A stretch of 64,000 bases of DNA from Motiliproteus sp041586735 (GCA_041586735.1 JBFGZQ010000005.1:1-64000); one strand, 5' to 3'. Shown: positions 1 to 8,734, counted from the stretch's first letter. Numbers and translations are program-made. The notes: generated from the sequence alone by a model not told the origin.

Positions 1-1
1 A

Positions 2-304
2 ACCATTAAGGAGGTGTTTCCCGACGGCTTTAGCGGTTGGGATGTAGAGCACGGGGGTGTGCTGGAAACCTCGCTGATGCTGCATCTGCATCCGGATCTG
101 GTGAATATGGACAAGGTGATGGATCATGATCCGGCGACCTTCCCGCCCTATGATGTGTTCCCATCGGATCCATCCTGGGTGCCTGAGAGCGGTACGCTTT
201 CTTCGGCACGCAAAGCGACGGCGGCTCATGGCGAGTTGCTGCTGAGTGTCTGCGTTAATGGTATTGCCGACAGTATTCGGGGGCGCTTCTTCGATCAGGG
301 TTAG
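2..304 (+). CDS. Creatininase-family amidohydrolase, C-terminal part (5' end outside window)
   Basis: The reading frame is open from the first bases of the window and ends at TAG 302-304, so only the last 100 or so residues are present. The visible protein contains GWDVEHGGVLETS followed by a conserved-looking MLHLHPDLV segment. This fits the C-terminal part of creatininase/creatinine amidohydrolase-family metal hydrolases, in which a His and a Glu of the E-H-G-G/E-T region help bind the metal pair. Members hydrolyse cyclic or linear amides (creatinine, formamide-type intermediates), and the substrate cannot be told from this fragment. An apparent GTG start at 14 is internal and not the real start. 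A weak hairpin with a T-run follows the stop. Confidence 0.7.
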   Translation, partial: TIKEVFPDGFSGWDVEHGGVLETSLMLHLHPDLVNMDKVMDHDPATFPPYDVFPSDPSWVPESGTLSSARKATAAHGELLLSVCVNGIADSIRGRFFDQG

Positions 305-695
305 CCTGAACCATAGGGAAGTTTCCCGCTTTTTTGGGGTGCTTCCCTTCGTTGTTTCTCCGTGGTTATAGAGAACTCAAAGCCTTAGCCTCTCTTGACG
401 ATCCATAATCTTCGGTTATCACAGCCGTATCATGGTTGAGCTCCGGGGGGCGTAGGTAACCCGCTAGCAGCTTGACTCAGCCACCGGAGCCTAGCTGTTG
501 TGTGGCTCAACGGCGTGGCGTGTTCAGGCACCTATCCTGGATTTGATAGATTATATATTGTTCAAACAGGCACCCGCCCAATCTGTTTTCGAGCAAGCAT
601 GGAGCTTTGATATCTATCTTTTCTGTTGTTGCCGCGTCCGGATACTGGCAGGGTGCTTGCTATTTTTAACCTCTTGTTAGGCAGGAGAACATCCC
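305..695 (+). other. Long leader/intergenic region upstream of the MFS gene, with nested inverted repeats
   Basis: This 391-bp stretch has no convincing gene; a 60-codon frame at 498-680 lacks family features. Two nested complementary pairs stand out. GTTGAGC at 435-441 pairs with GCTCAAC at 505-511, and GCTCCGG at 440-446 pairs with CCGGAGC at 484-490. Together they could make a multi-stem RNA about 80 nt long. It ends about 170 nt before the Shine-Dalgarno AGGAG (683-687) of the MFS gene. I could not match it to a known riboswitch class. Confidence 0.4.
316..347 (+). terminator. Weak intrinsic terminator after the creatininase gene
   Basis: GGGA/TCCC (316-319 with 324-327) forms a short stem followed by a run of six T at 330-335. 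An alternative wider pairing is GGGAAG with CTTCCC at 342-347. The position just after the stop codon fits a terminator, but the stem is short. Confidence 0.35.
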
Positions 696-1937
696 ATGGG
701 TGCGCTGTCGATACTCTGTTTTGCTTACGGCATTAGCCTGTTTTACCGGGGTATGATTGCGGTGATTGCACCGGAACTCTCGACTGACCTGGCGTTGGAT
801 GAGAGTGGTCTGGGACTGTTGTCATCAACGTTTTTCATCAGCTTTGCTGTCGCACAGCTGCCCTGTGGCCTGGCGCTGGATCGTCTGGGGGCACGCTTAA
901 CCGTAGGCCTGTTTATGTGGTTTGCGGTGTTAGGTAACCTAATGTTTTGTATGGCCGATGGGGCAGTGTGGGCTTATGTGGGGCAGGTATTTATCGGCAT
1001 CGGTTGTGCGCCGGTATTTACCGGCTCGATGCTATTTATCGGGCGTCGCTACCGCCCGGAACAGTTTGCTTATATCGTGGCCACGGTGATTGCCATTGGC
1101 AGCCTGGGTGATCTGTTGGGGACCACACCCCTGGCGCTGATGAGCCAATGGCTGGGATGGCGTTATGCGCTGTTGGTGCCGATGGCGCTGGCGTTGATCC
1201 TGGCCTGTTGCTGTCTGTTGTGGCTGCCAGCAGATCGCCCTAGTGGCAATAAACAACCCTGGATCTTTATGCTTCGTGGCATGGTGCGGGTGATCAGCAT
1301 ACGCGAGCTGTGGCCGATAATGCCGATATTTATGATTAGTTATGCGGTGCTGATGGCCATCCGTGGCCTGTGGGGCGGGCCCTACCTGGCCGACGTTTTT
1401 GCTCTGAATACCGCCGATCGAGGGGCGATCCTGCTGGCGATGTCGGTAGCTATGGCACTGGGTACCTTTATGCTGGGCTACCTGGATCGGATGTTTAAAA
1501 GGACTCAATGGCTAGTGATCGTCAGTTCGCTATCGACATGGATTCCGCTGGTGCTGCTAACGTTTTTTCCGGGGGAAGGGGCCTACGTTGCCCTGTGGGC
1601 CTTTATTGCCGTGGGGCTGTTCGGTTTCAACTATCCGCTGCTGATGTCGCACTGTCGGACGTTTCTGGCGCCCGCCTACCATGGCCGGGGTATGGCGATG
1701 TTGACTGCGCTGAGCTTTATCGGCGTTGCCCTGGTGCAGACCCTCAGTGGTTGGATGATCGAAACCGCTGCGGCCATGGGGCTTGAGCCGGTTGAGCAGT
1801 ATCGACTGTTGTTTGTACTGTTGGCGATGTTGCTGGGGTTGGCGACGCTGGTTTACGCATTTAGTCAGTCTCAGGGGCGAGCCGATCAACCGCAGCTCAG
1901 AGGCGGGGAGCTACGGGGCGATTACTCTAGGGGTTAA
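696..1937 (+). CDS. Major facilitator superfamily (MFS) transporter
   Basis: A 413-residue inner-membrane protein with about twelve hydrophobic segments, the usual size for MFS secondary carriers. The loop after the second membrane segment carries LDRLGARLT (residues 61-69), a clear match to MFS motif A (G-x-x-x-D-R-x-G-R-R/K type). Such proteins move small solutes by proton coupling or exchange; the substrate is not evident from sequence. ATG 696 is preceded by AGGAG at 683-687, good spacing. The last 20 or so residues, hydrophilic and Gly/Arg-rich, are encoded inside a direct repeat that recurs at 7793-7852, so this tail may not belong to the ancestral protein. No operon partner is visible. 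Confidence 0.8.
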   Translation: MGALSILCFAYGISLFYRGMIAVIAPELSTDLALDESGLGLLSSTFFISFAVAQLPCGLALDRLGARLTVGLFMWFAVLGNLMFCMADGAVWAYVGQVFIGIGCAPVFTGSMLFIGRRYRPEQFAYIVATVIAIGSLGDLLGTTPLALMSQWLGWRYALLVPMALALILACCCLLWLPADRPSGNKQPWIFMLRGMVRVISIRELWPIMPIFMISYAVLMAIRGLWGGPYLADVFALNTADRGAILLAMSVAMALGTFMLGYLDRMFKRTQWLVIVSSLSTWIPLVLLTFFPGEGAYVALWAFIAVGLFGFNYPLLMSHCRTFLAPAYHGRGMAMLTALSFIGVALVQTLSGWMIETAAAMGLEPVEQYRLLFVLLAMLLGLATLVYAFSQSQGRADQPQLRGGELRGDYSRG

Positions 1938-1946
1938 CCCAACACC
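1881..1946 (+). repeat. Imperfect direct repeat, copy 1 (covers 3' end of MFS gene)
   Basis: Compared with 7793-7852, this copy shares GCCGATC-ACC near its left end, CTCAG in the middle, and a core at 1914-1939 that matches 7819-7844 at 25 of 26 positions, ending in the palindrome GGTTAACC. One small indel separates the copies. Both are in the same orientation. Confidence 0.75.
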
Positions 1947-2029
1947 GCCGAGTTGCGCCTAGGTTGTGGGTATTCCAACGAGGCGCAGAGAGTGCGCCCT
2001 GGGTGTGCAAAGTTGTCATTTATTGTAAA

Positions 2030-2035
2030 TATAAT
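2030..2035 (+). promoter_or_regulatory. Possible -10 element of the response-regulator operon
   Basis: A perfect TATAAT lies about 80 bp before the response-regulator start in an AT-rich patch. No good -35 hexamer sits at 16-18 bp, so it may need an activator or be fortuitous. Confidence 0.35.
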
Positions 2036-2112
2036 GTAAGCGGTGCTTGTTCATGCATAGCCTCAGGCGCTAGTCTGCGTACTTACAATAATAACCATGA
2101 GAAGCGTACGCC

Positions 2113-2880
2113 ATGAAATCGCTCTCGGTACCCTGCAGGGCGTCAACTATTATGCATCTAGCCCCGAAAATCCTAGTAGTCGATGACGAGCAACTGACCC
2201 GTCAATGCCTGAGCAGTTATTTTGAAGCAGAAGGCTACCAGGTACTCTGCGCCGAGACCGGCGAACAGGCTGAGAGCATTCTCAGTAGTGAAACCATAGA
2301 TGTGATCCTGTTGGATATCCGTCTGCCCGGTAAAGATGGCCTGACCCTGACACGGGAGCTACGGGTGCATAGCGAGGTAGGCATTATTCTGGTGACCGGG
2401 CGCCAGGATGACGTCGACCGACTCATCGGACTCGAGTGTGGCGCCGATGAATATGTCACCAAGCCCTTTAATCCGCGAGAAATTCTGGCGCGTACCAAGA
2501 ACCTGGTGCGTCGCGTACGCAAGTGTTCCAGCGCCAAACCTAGCGATTCTCTGCCCCATAGTGTTAAATATTTTGATCGTTGGACATTAAATACTGATCG
2601 TCGTCAGCTGCTTGATGAGCAGCAGCAAGCCACCCAATTGACGGAAGGTGAGTTTCAACTGCTGAACTGTCTGATGAGCCACAGCGGACAGGTGATGACC
2701 CGGGAACAGATTCTCGACCAGATCCGAAACCGCGAGTGGGTACCCAGCGATCGCACGGTTGATGTGCTGATCGGCCGACTAAGGCGCAAGCTAGGGGATG
2801 ATTCAGCGAACCCGCAGCTGATCCTGACCGTTCATGGTGCGGGCTATCTGTTTACGCCCAAAGCCACGGATAGGGCATGA
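2113..2880 (+). CDS. OmpR/PhoB-type response regulator (TorR-like)
   Basis: The protein has an N-terminal receiver domain with the acidic pair in ILVVDDE, the phospho-acceptor Asp in LLDIRLPG and the conserved Lys in VTKPFNP. A C-terminal winged helix follows (LTEGEFQLL to VHGAGYLF). It should be a DNA-binding regulator phosphorylated by the hybrid kinase two genes downstream. The outer start at 2113 has a weak GAGAAG in front. ATG 2152, which begins MHLAPKILVV, is the more family-like N-terminus, with CAGGG upstream. The stop overlaps the next gene by ATGA, so translation is probably coupled. The resemblance to TorR rests on the kinase architecture and gene order; the target genes are unknown. 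Confidence 0.85.
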   Translation: MKSLSVPCRASTIMHLAPKILVVDDEQLTRQCLSSYFEAEGYQVLCAETGEQAESILSSETIDVILLDIRLPGKDGLTLTRELRVHSEVGIILVTGRQDDVDRLIGLECGADEYVTKPFNPREILARTKNLVRRVRKCSSAKPSDSLPHSVKYFDRWTLNTDRRQLLDEQQQATQLTEGEFQLLNCLMSHSGQVMTREQILDQIRNREWVPSDRTVDVLIGRLRRKLGDDSANPQLILTVHGAGYLFTPKATDRA

Positions 2881-3647
2881 CCCTCCTGCGGTGGCTGCGG
2901 CTAGGTGTGTTGCCGTTCCTCGCGCTACTCTCCTGTTTTAGCTCGGCGCGCACGTTACAAGCCTGCGGCCACCCCTTTTACCCCCCAGTCTCCTGGATCA
3001 GCGAGGGTCAGCTTACCGGCTTGGCGACTGCGGTCACCCAAGCGCTCTTTTCTGAGCTGGGCTACCGGGTACAGTTGAACGCCGATAGCAACTGGAAGCG
3101 CTGCCTGCTGGAAGTGGAGCAAGGCAACGCCGACATCGTTGTCGCCGCCTACCGGATCGCCAGCCGCGAAGCCTACCTGAGTTATAGCGATGAGTATCTG
3201 ATGACCGATGCGGTGACGCTGTTTGTTAACCGCAACCAACCGATCCGCGTTGACCGGTTGGAAGACCTGCGTGGCAAAACCGCCGGCTTGCTCTTGGGGG
3301 ACAGTTTCGGCGATAGCTTCGATCAGTTTGTGCGCCAAAACAGCCACATCGACTACGTCTCTCGTGGTCAACAGAATTTCGAAAAATTGGCCCTAGGGCG
3401 TATCGACTATATGCCACTGGGCCAGCTCAGCGGGCGTCTTCAAAGTCAAAAGCTGGGCTTTTACGAGCAGATAGAACCGCTGACGCTGGTGATCACTACC
3501 GAATATTATTATCTGGCGGTGGGCCGCAACAGTGGTTTGCAGCAGCACCTTCCTTTTATCAACCGTCGGCTCCGCGAAATGCACCGGGACGGCACTATTC
3601 GCCAGCTGACGGAACGCTTCAGCCAACTCTACCTAGACACCCCCTGA
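2877..3647 (+). CDS. Periplasmic family-3 solute-binding protein, probable sensor partner
   Basis: A 256-residue protein with an N-terminal signal peptide (LLRWLRLGVLPFLALLSCF, cleavage near SSA) and a family-3 extracellular solute-binding fold. Features include the HPFYPPVSW opening, a GNADIVVAAYR segment and LRGKTAGLLLGDSFG in the second lobe. Family members bind amino acids or small polar ligands. No permease or ATPase gene is nearby, and it lies between a response regulator (4-base overlap) and a hybrid kinase (17-bp gap). I therefore infer that it presents a ligand to the kinase, in the way TorT serves TorS, although it is not a TorT homologue by sequence. Confidence 0.8.
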   Translation: MTLLRWLRLGVLPFLALLSCFSSARTLQACGHPFYPPVSWISEGQLTGLATAVTQALFSELGYRVQLNADSNWKRCLLEVEQGNADIVVAAYRIASREAYLSYSDEYLMTDAVTLFVNRNQPIRVDRLEDLRGKTAGLLLGDSFGDSFDQFVRQNSHIDYVSRGQQNFEKLALGRIDYMPLGQLSGRLQSQKLGFYEQIEPLTLVITTEYYYLAVGRNSGLQQHLPFINRRLREMHRDGTIRQLTERFSQLYLDTP

Positions 3648-3664
3648 CAACCGGAAACCTGCCC

Positions 3665-5992
3665 ATGGGCCTGCCTACCCTCACTTGGTTACGCACATTA
3701 ACCCGCTACTCGCAAGAGCATCCGTTAGGCTATCGCATAATGGTGTATGTCAGCGCTTGCAGCTTTGTCTTCATCCTGATCTCGACCGCGCTGCAGCTAA
3801 CCCTGGATTACCGCCGTGAACTGCGTGCCATTGATCAGCAGGTTGAGCTGATCCGCAACAGCTATCTGGCCAGTCTGGCAAAAAGTTTATGGGATCTGGA
3901 TCAGGCCCAAATTGAACTACAGCGAAAGGGCATCGAGACCCTGCCCGATGTCCTCTACCTGTCACTGCAAGATAGCGGCGCCAGTATCGAGATACCCAAC
4001 CACGAGCCCCCAGCACCGGCCCATCGGGTCCAGCAACACCGCTTCGACCTGATCCATACCACCGCCAGTCAGCAGCACAAACCACTGGGCAGTCTACTGG
4101 TCAGTTTTGACCTGCAGGCGCTCTATCATCGCGTCTGGAAGTCCGCTCTGACGATCCTCTTGCATCAGACCCTGCTGGTGCTGTTGATCGTGCTGGCTAT
4201 TCTGGTGATCTTCCAACGCCAGATTACGCGTCATCTGGAAGCTATGGCAGATTACAGCCGCCGCATCGGCGCCGGCGAACTGGAACAGGGGCTGGTACTG
4301 GCCCGAAAAATGCCCCAGCACGCCGATGAACTTGACCAGCTGACCTCAGCGCTTAACGAGATGCGCCAGGCGATACAGCAGGACATTCTGCGACGCGATC
4401 AGGAGCAACAAGCGCTGCGCTATAACCGTGATCAGCTGCAAGAGATGGTGGAGCGGCGTACCGAGAGCCTGCAGAAGGCCAAGCAAGCAGCGGAAGACGC
4501 CAATGATGCCAAATCGCAGTTTTTGTCGACCATGAGCCATGAGATCCGCACCCCGATGAACGGCATGCTGGGGATGATCCAATTGCTGCAGAGTAGCGAG
4601 CTATCCGCAAGCCAACACGAACATATTCGCGTGCTTCATGACGCCACCGATGCCTTGCTGGAGACCTTTGATCATGTGCTGCAATACGGGCGGTTGGTGG
4701 AAGGTGCCTATGCTACCACCCAGACCCTGTTCTCGTTGCACGAACTGCTGCGCGATCTGATCACGCTGATGACGCCCAACGCCGATAACAAACAACTCAG
4801 CCTGACCTTGGATTACAGTCCTGAAGTGTCCGACCTGTGCGTGGGTGCGGCGGGGAGCCTGCGACAGATTCTGACCAATCTGATCGCCAATGCGATCAAA
4901 TTTACCGATAGCGGCTCTGTACAACTCAGCGTCCGTTGTCTGGCCGCCACGGATCACATGCAGCAGCTCCGTTTTGAGGTCCGCGACTCCGGAATCGGCA
5001 TAGCCCCTGAACTGCAAGAGCATATTTTCGACCGTTTTACCCAAGCCGATCCAACCATCACCCGTCGTTTTGGCGGTACCGGATTGGGGTTGGCGATCTG
5101 CAAAGAGCTCGCGGCCGCGTTAGGGGGAGAGATCGGACTCAGCAGCACCGCGGGTAGCGGTAGTCTGTTCTGGCTTGAGCTCGCTATAGCCGTGAGGCAG
5201 CCTATGCACCTGCCCGAAGCTCTGCCGGTCGCAGAGATCAGCCCAGCTCGGCAAATATTGTTGGTTGAGGATGTCGAGATCAACCAGCAGGTCGTGGTGG
5301 GGTTGCTGCAACCGTACCGGCATCAGATCAGCATAGCCGTCGATGGCCCGCAGGCATTAGTGTTGAGTCAGCAGCAACGCTTTGACCTGATTCTTATGGA
5401 TATGCACCTGCCCGGCATCAGTGGACTGGATATCAGCAAACAGATCAAAGCGGACAGCGGCTGCATCAACCAGCACACTCCGATTATCGCCCTGACCGCC
5501 AGCGTGCGCCCGGAAGATATCCACCGTTACCTCAAAGCCGGGATCAATAGCGTGATCGCCAAACCGGTTAAAAAAGCCCAGCTGTTACAGGCCATCGCCA
5601 GCAAAGGTAGCCACGCGGTGCCCCTTATCCTGGGTGCAGAAAACCCAAACCCCACTGTACTGCTGGATAGCTCGATACTGGATGCCCATCGGCAGGTATT
5701 GGGGGATGCCAAATTGAAAGAGCTGATGGAGGGGTTCTGTACTGTCCATGCCGAGCTCTGGCCCGCCCTGCAACGCAGCTTAGCCGCCGATGATCGCTAT
5801 GAGATCACCCAGACCGCGCATAAGCTCGCGGGTGCCTGCGACACCCTGGGTTTTGTCCAGGCTAGTCAGTTATTGCGCGCCCTGGAGCTAGCCGCAGAGT
5901 CCGCTGAGATGGATCACAGCGATCGGGCCCGAGATGAACTTAACTTAGTGATGGCGCAGACGCTCTGTACGGCAAGGCAGTGGCGGCCTTAA
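3665..5992 (+). CDS. Hybrid sensor histidine kinase with receiver and Hpt domains (TorS-like phosphorelay)
   Basis: A 775-residue inner-membrane kinase. Transmembrane segment 1 (about 24-47) and segment 2 (161-183) flank a periplasmic sensor region of about 110 residues. HAMP and coiled coil (184-285) follow. The HisKA phospho-acceptor is His292 in STMSHEIRTPMNG. The ATPase has the N box NLIANAIKF (405-413), RDSGIGIA and FGGTGLGLAI. A receiver domain carries Asp579 (LILMDMHLPG) and Lys633, and a C-terminal Hpt domain has His719 in TAHKLAGACD. This His-Asp-His chain passes phosphate to the response regulator encoded first in the operon. The ligand is unknown. A strong hairpin lies beyond the stop, but its T-run serves the opposite strand. 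Confidence 0.9.
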   Translation: MGLPTLTWLRTLTRYSQEHPLGYRIMVYVSACSFVFILISTALQLTLDYRRELRAIDQQVELIRNSYLASLAKSLWDLDQAQIELQRKGIETLPDVLYLSLQDSGASIEIPNHEPPAPAHRVQQHRFDLIHTTASQQHKPLGSLLVSFDLQALYHRVWKSALTILLHQTLLVLLIVLAILVIFQRQITRHLEAMADYSRRIGAGELEQGLVLARKMPQHADELDQLTSALNEMRQAIQQDILRRDQEQQALRYNRDQLQEMVERRTESLQKAKQAAEDANDAKSQFLSTMSHEIRTPMNGMLGMIQLLQSSELSASQHEHIRVLHDATDALLETFDHVLQYGRLVEGAYATTQTLFSLHELLRDLITLMTPNADNKQLSLTLDYSPEVSDLCVGAAGSLRQILTNLIANAIKFTDSGSVQLSVRCLAATDHMQQLRFEVRDSGIGIAPELQEHIFDRFTQADPTITRRFGGTGLGLAICKELAAALGGEIGLSSTAGSGSLFWLELAIAVRQPMHLPEALPVAEISPARQILLVEDVEINQQVVVGLLQPYRHQISIAVDGPQALVLSQQQRFDLILMDMHLPGISGLDISKQIKADSGCINQHTPIIALTASVRPEDIHRYLKAGINSVIAKPVKKAQLLQAIASKGSHAVPLILGAENPNPTVLLDSSILDAHRQVLGDAKLKELMEGFCTVHAELWPALQRSLAADDRYEITQTAHKLAGACDTLGFVQASQLLRALELAAESAEMDHSDRARDELNLVMAQTLCTARQWRP

Positions 5993-6045
5993 CCCTTAAA
6001 CGACTTTGTTACTAAACCACTAGCGTTAATTAGTACGTACCTATG

Positions 6046-6083
6046 CAAAAACCCCGCTTCACCCCAAAGAGGTGAAGCGGGGT
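6046..6083 (-). terminator. Intrinsic terminator of nhaC
   Basis: A near-perfect stem ACCCCGCTTCACC / GGTGAAGCGGGGT (6051-6063 and 6071-6083) has a 7-nt loop. Read on the minus strand it is followed by TTTTT (6046-6050), which fits termination of nhaC transcripts. The stem may also stop kinase transcripts from the other side. Confidence 0.8.
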
Positions 6084-6096
6084 AGGTCGAATACCG

Positions 6097-7629
6097 CTAG
6101 TCTGCTACAGAGGTGCGATAAGCAACCCGTTCTTCACCCTCCTGCAGATCTAAGCCAATAGCGGCTTCGCCATCTGCAGCCCAGCGCTGTTTTTCGGCGT
6201 GACTGGCTTTGGGTGAGAACCAACCCAGCCAGGCGTAGGTGATGCCGATGACTGGTGATAACCAGCAGGCAAATGCCAAGGGAATATAGAGCAGGTTTTC
6301 AACGTTGCCGTCGCTGATCCCCAGCCCCAGAGCAGTAATGACAAAGGCCCCCCCCGCATTCCAAGGAATGAGTGGTGAAATCAGGGTGCCACCCTCTTCA
6401 ATGGAGCGCGACAGATTCAGCGTGGAGTATCCCATACCTCGGTATGTGGGTGCGTACATGCGCCCTGGCAGAGCAATGGAGAGGTAAGGGTCACCCGCTA
6501 CCAGGTTCGTAGCAACCGAGGTGAGGGTGGCTGACGTTTGCAGGCCAGCAAAGCTGCGTACTCGTTTCAACACGGCTTCAACGATAACCTCGAGGGAGCG
6601 GGTACTTTCCAAAGCCCCGCCAAAGCCCAAGGCGATCAGTACCAGAGTGATTACCCAGGTCATGGACTGAATGCCACCGCGATTAAGCAGGCTATCAATT
6701 TCGCTGACACCGGTGTCAATTTTGAAACCGCTCTGCATAAAACCAAAGACTTCATGCACAGTCTGACCCTGCATCACTATCGCGAGCAGTGCGCCGGCCA
6801 CAACACCGGCAAATAATGAAGGCAGCGCCGGCATCTTCTTCAGAGCAAGGATAATAACCAATAAGGCCGGGAGCAGGAGCATAACCGATAGCTCAAAATG
6901 GGCTTCCAGGCCGAGGATAATGGCATTAATTTTTTCAAACGAAACGCTCTGGTTACCGATGATATTAAAACCAACGACCAGATAAATCACCAAGGCAATC
7001 AGCATGGACGGTACGGTGGTAGGCATCATGTTACGGATGTGGTCAAACAGGTTGGTATCGGTCACAGCCGGCGCCAGGTTGGTGGTATCAGACAGGGGAG
7101 ACACCTTGTCGCCAAAGAAGGCACCGGAAACTACCGCGCCTGCGGTCCAATACATGGGCACATCAAACCCCGCACCTATGCCCATTAACGCCAGACCCAC
7201 GGTGCCGACAGTACCCCAAGAGGTGCCCAGCGCCAAGGAGACCACAGCACACAACAACATGCTGGCAGCCAGGAAAAGCTCTGGAGAGATCAATTTAAGC
7301 CCGTAGTAAATAAGTACCGGCACCGTGCCACTGGCAATCCACACACCAATGGTCATACCGACAGCTATTAGAATGGCGATGGATGGTAGTGCAACACGAA
7401 CAACGTGATAGATCCCCTCTTCCATTTCATGCCAGCGAAAACCTTGCAACCAGCCCAGCAGGGCGGTGATCGCCAAGCCAATGGCAAGGGGGACGTGCGG
7501 GGTAAAATCGTTGAAATAGAAAAGCTGCAGACCCAGCACCGCCAGGGTTAGCAGAATGGGTAGCAACGCCAACATCAGCGTTGGTTTGGTGCTTTGAGTG
7601 GCTGTAGCACTCTGGGTATGATTAGCCAT
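6097..7629 (-). CDS. nhaC: NhaC-type Na+/H+ antiporter
   Basis: An inner-membrane antiporter of 510 residues with about twelve hydrophobic segments. It carries the family signatures GTSWGTVGTVG, SGAFFGDKVSPLSDTTNLAP and a late RSIEEGGTLISPLIPWN segment. NhaC proteins exchange Na+ or organic ions for protons, and relatives swap malate/lactate or betaine-type solutes, so ion exchange is certain only at family level. The start at 7629 (MANHTQ) is chosen because AGGA lies 7-10 nt before it; an in-frame ATG at 7650 lacks a ribosome site. It lies downstream of the LysR gene on the same strand with a 220-bp gap and has its own terminator. The LysR protein is a candidate regulator. Confidence 0.9.
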   Translation of the reverse strand: MANHTQSATATQSTKPTLMLALLPILLTLAVLGLQLFYFNDFTPHVPLAIGLAITALLGWLQGFRWHEMEEGIYHVVRVALPSIAILIAVGMTIGVWIASGTVPVLIYYGLKLISPELFLAASMLLCAVVSLALGTSWGTVGTVGLALMGIGAGFDVPMYWTAGAVVSGAFFGDKVSPLSDTTNLAPAVTDTNLFDHIRNMMPTTVPSMLIALVIYLVVGFNIIGNQSVSFEKINAIILGLEAHFELSVMLLLPALLVIILALKKMPALPSLFAGVVAGALLAIVMQGQTVHEVFGFMQSGFKIDTGVSEIDSLLNRGGIQSMTWVITLVLIALGFGGALESTRSLEVIVEAVLKRVRSFAGLQTSATLTSVATNLVAGDPYLSIALPGRMYAPTYRGMGYSTLNLSRSIEEGGTLISPLIPWNAGGAFVITALGLGISDGNVENLLYIPLAFACWLSPVIGITYAWLGWFSPKASHAEKQRWAADGEAAIGLDLQEGEERVAYRTSVAD

Positions 7630-7792
7630 AAGTCGGTCCTGAATTATCATTATTGGGTGACAGGCCTAGGCTATCAGAGGGGTGTAAATCACTGATGAAA
7701 TCCCTGTGTAAAGCTGTGCGAAGATGTAACAGCGAGCCGAGGTTGTAAGTTTTCGTTTACAACGTAGGCGAGGATAACGTGTCCCCAAAAGG

Positions 7793-7852
7793 CCGATCGA
7801 CCCTCCTCAGGGAAGCTGCGGGGCGATTACTCTAGCGGTTAACCGAGCACCT
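7793..7852 (+). repeat. Imperfect direct repeat, copy 2 (between nhaC and LysR genes)
   Basis: The second copy of the repeat at 1881-1946, same orientation, ends right next to the LysR stop codon (7853-7855). Core 7819-7844 differs from 1914-1939 at one base. With copy 1 it brackets a 5.9-kb segment holding the phosphorelay genes and nhaC. Confidence 0.75.
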
Positions 7853-8734
7853 TTATCTCAGCTCTTCACCCAGCTCTTCATCTAGGTAATCAAGCAGCAT
7901 GCGTACCTTGGGCGACAGGTGTCGGTTGTGTGGATAGAGCGCCCAGACGCCATCGTCGGGTTCACGAAGGTGTTCTAGTAGCGATACCAGCTGACCGTTG
8001 TCGATATGACGTAACACATAATAGTCCGGTAGTTGCACGATACCTATGCCCTTCAGCGCGGCATCAGCCAAGGCGCGGCCACTGTTACAGCGGATGTTAC
8101 CCGTGACCTTGATATTGCGCGCTTTGCCGTTGTCCTGAAAACGCCAGTAGTCCAGCGTGCCTTGCAGGCAGTTATGCTGTTCCAGCTCAGATAACGAATG
8201 CGGCACCCCGTGAGTTGATAAATAGTTGGGTGATGCGCAGACATACAGGGTTCGTGATGCCAATCGCTTCGCCATCATCGTCGAGTCGCCCAGCTTTCCC
8301 AGACGGATGGCCAGGTCATAACCTTCATTGATCAAATCTAGGGTTTGGTTGGTGAGATGTAACCACACCTCCAGCTGCGGGTATTTCACTACAAAGTTAT
8401 TAATCAACGGGGCAATGGTCCTCTCACCGTAGGTGGCTGGCGCGGTGATTTTAAGCTTGCCTGTCGGCGTACTCTGCAGATTGGTGATGGCGCGCTCCGC
8501 TTCATCCAGGCCGTCCAGTAGCTGCCGACAGTGTTGGTAGTAGATATTACCCACCTCCGTCACCACCACCCTGCGTGTGGTGCGATAGAACAGCTTGGTG
8601 GATAGCCGGGTTTCCAGCGCGCTGACTTGCCTACTGACCTGGGCAGTTGAGATGCCTAGCCGTTTGGCTGCGGCGGTAAAGCTCTCCGCTTCGGCAACCG
8701 CGACAAATTCACTAACGCCTTCCCAGTTAAACAT
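7853..8734 (-). CDS. LysR-family transcriptional regulator
   Basis: A 293-residue regulator with an N-terminal winged helix-turn-helix (ESFTAAAKRLGISTAQVSRQ, then LETRLSTKLFYRTTR) and a periplasmic-binding-like effector domain typical of the CrgA-like subgroup. It should bind DNA as a tetramer and respond to a small ligand. ATG 8734 is chosen because AAGGTGG sits 5-6 nt upstream; the GTG nine bases earlier overlaps that ribosome site. The gene is divergent from the mlaA cassette (about 430 bp apart) and upstream of nhaC on the same strand. Either could be a target. Confidence 0.85.
   Translation of the reverse strand: MFNWEGVSEFVAVAEAESFTAAAKRLGISTAQVSRQVSALETRLSTKLFYRTTRRVVVTEVGNIYYQHCRQLLDGLDEAERAITNLQSTPTGKLKITAPATYGERTIAPLINNFVVKYPQLEVWLHLTNQTLDLINEGYDLAIRLGKLGDSTMMAKRLASRTLYVCASPNYLSTHGVPHSLSELEQHNCLQGTLDYWRFQDNGKARNIKVTGNIRCNSGRALADAALKGIGIVQLPDYYVLRHIDNGQLVSLLEHLREPDDGVWALYPHNRHLSPKVRMLLDYLDEELGEELR

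Noticed and set aside
498..680. 60-codon frame before the MFS gene
   Set aside because: No ribosome site, no domain features, and it runs through the inverted-repeat leader.
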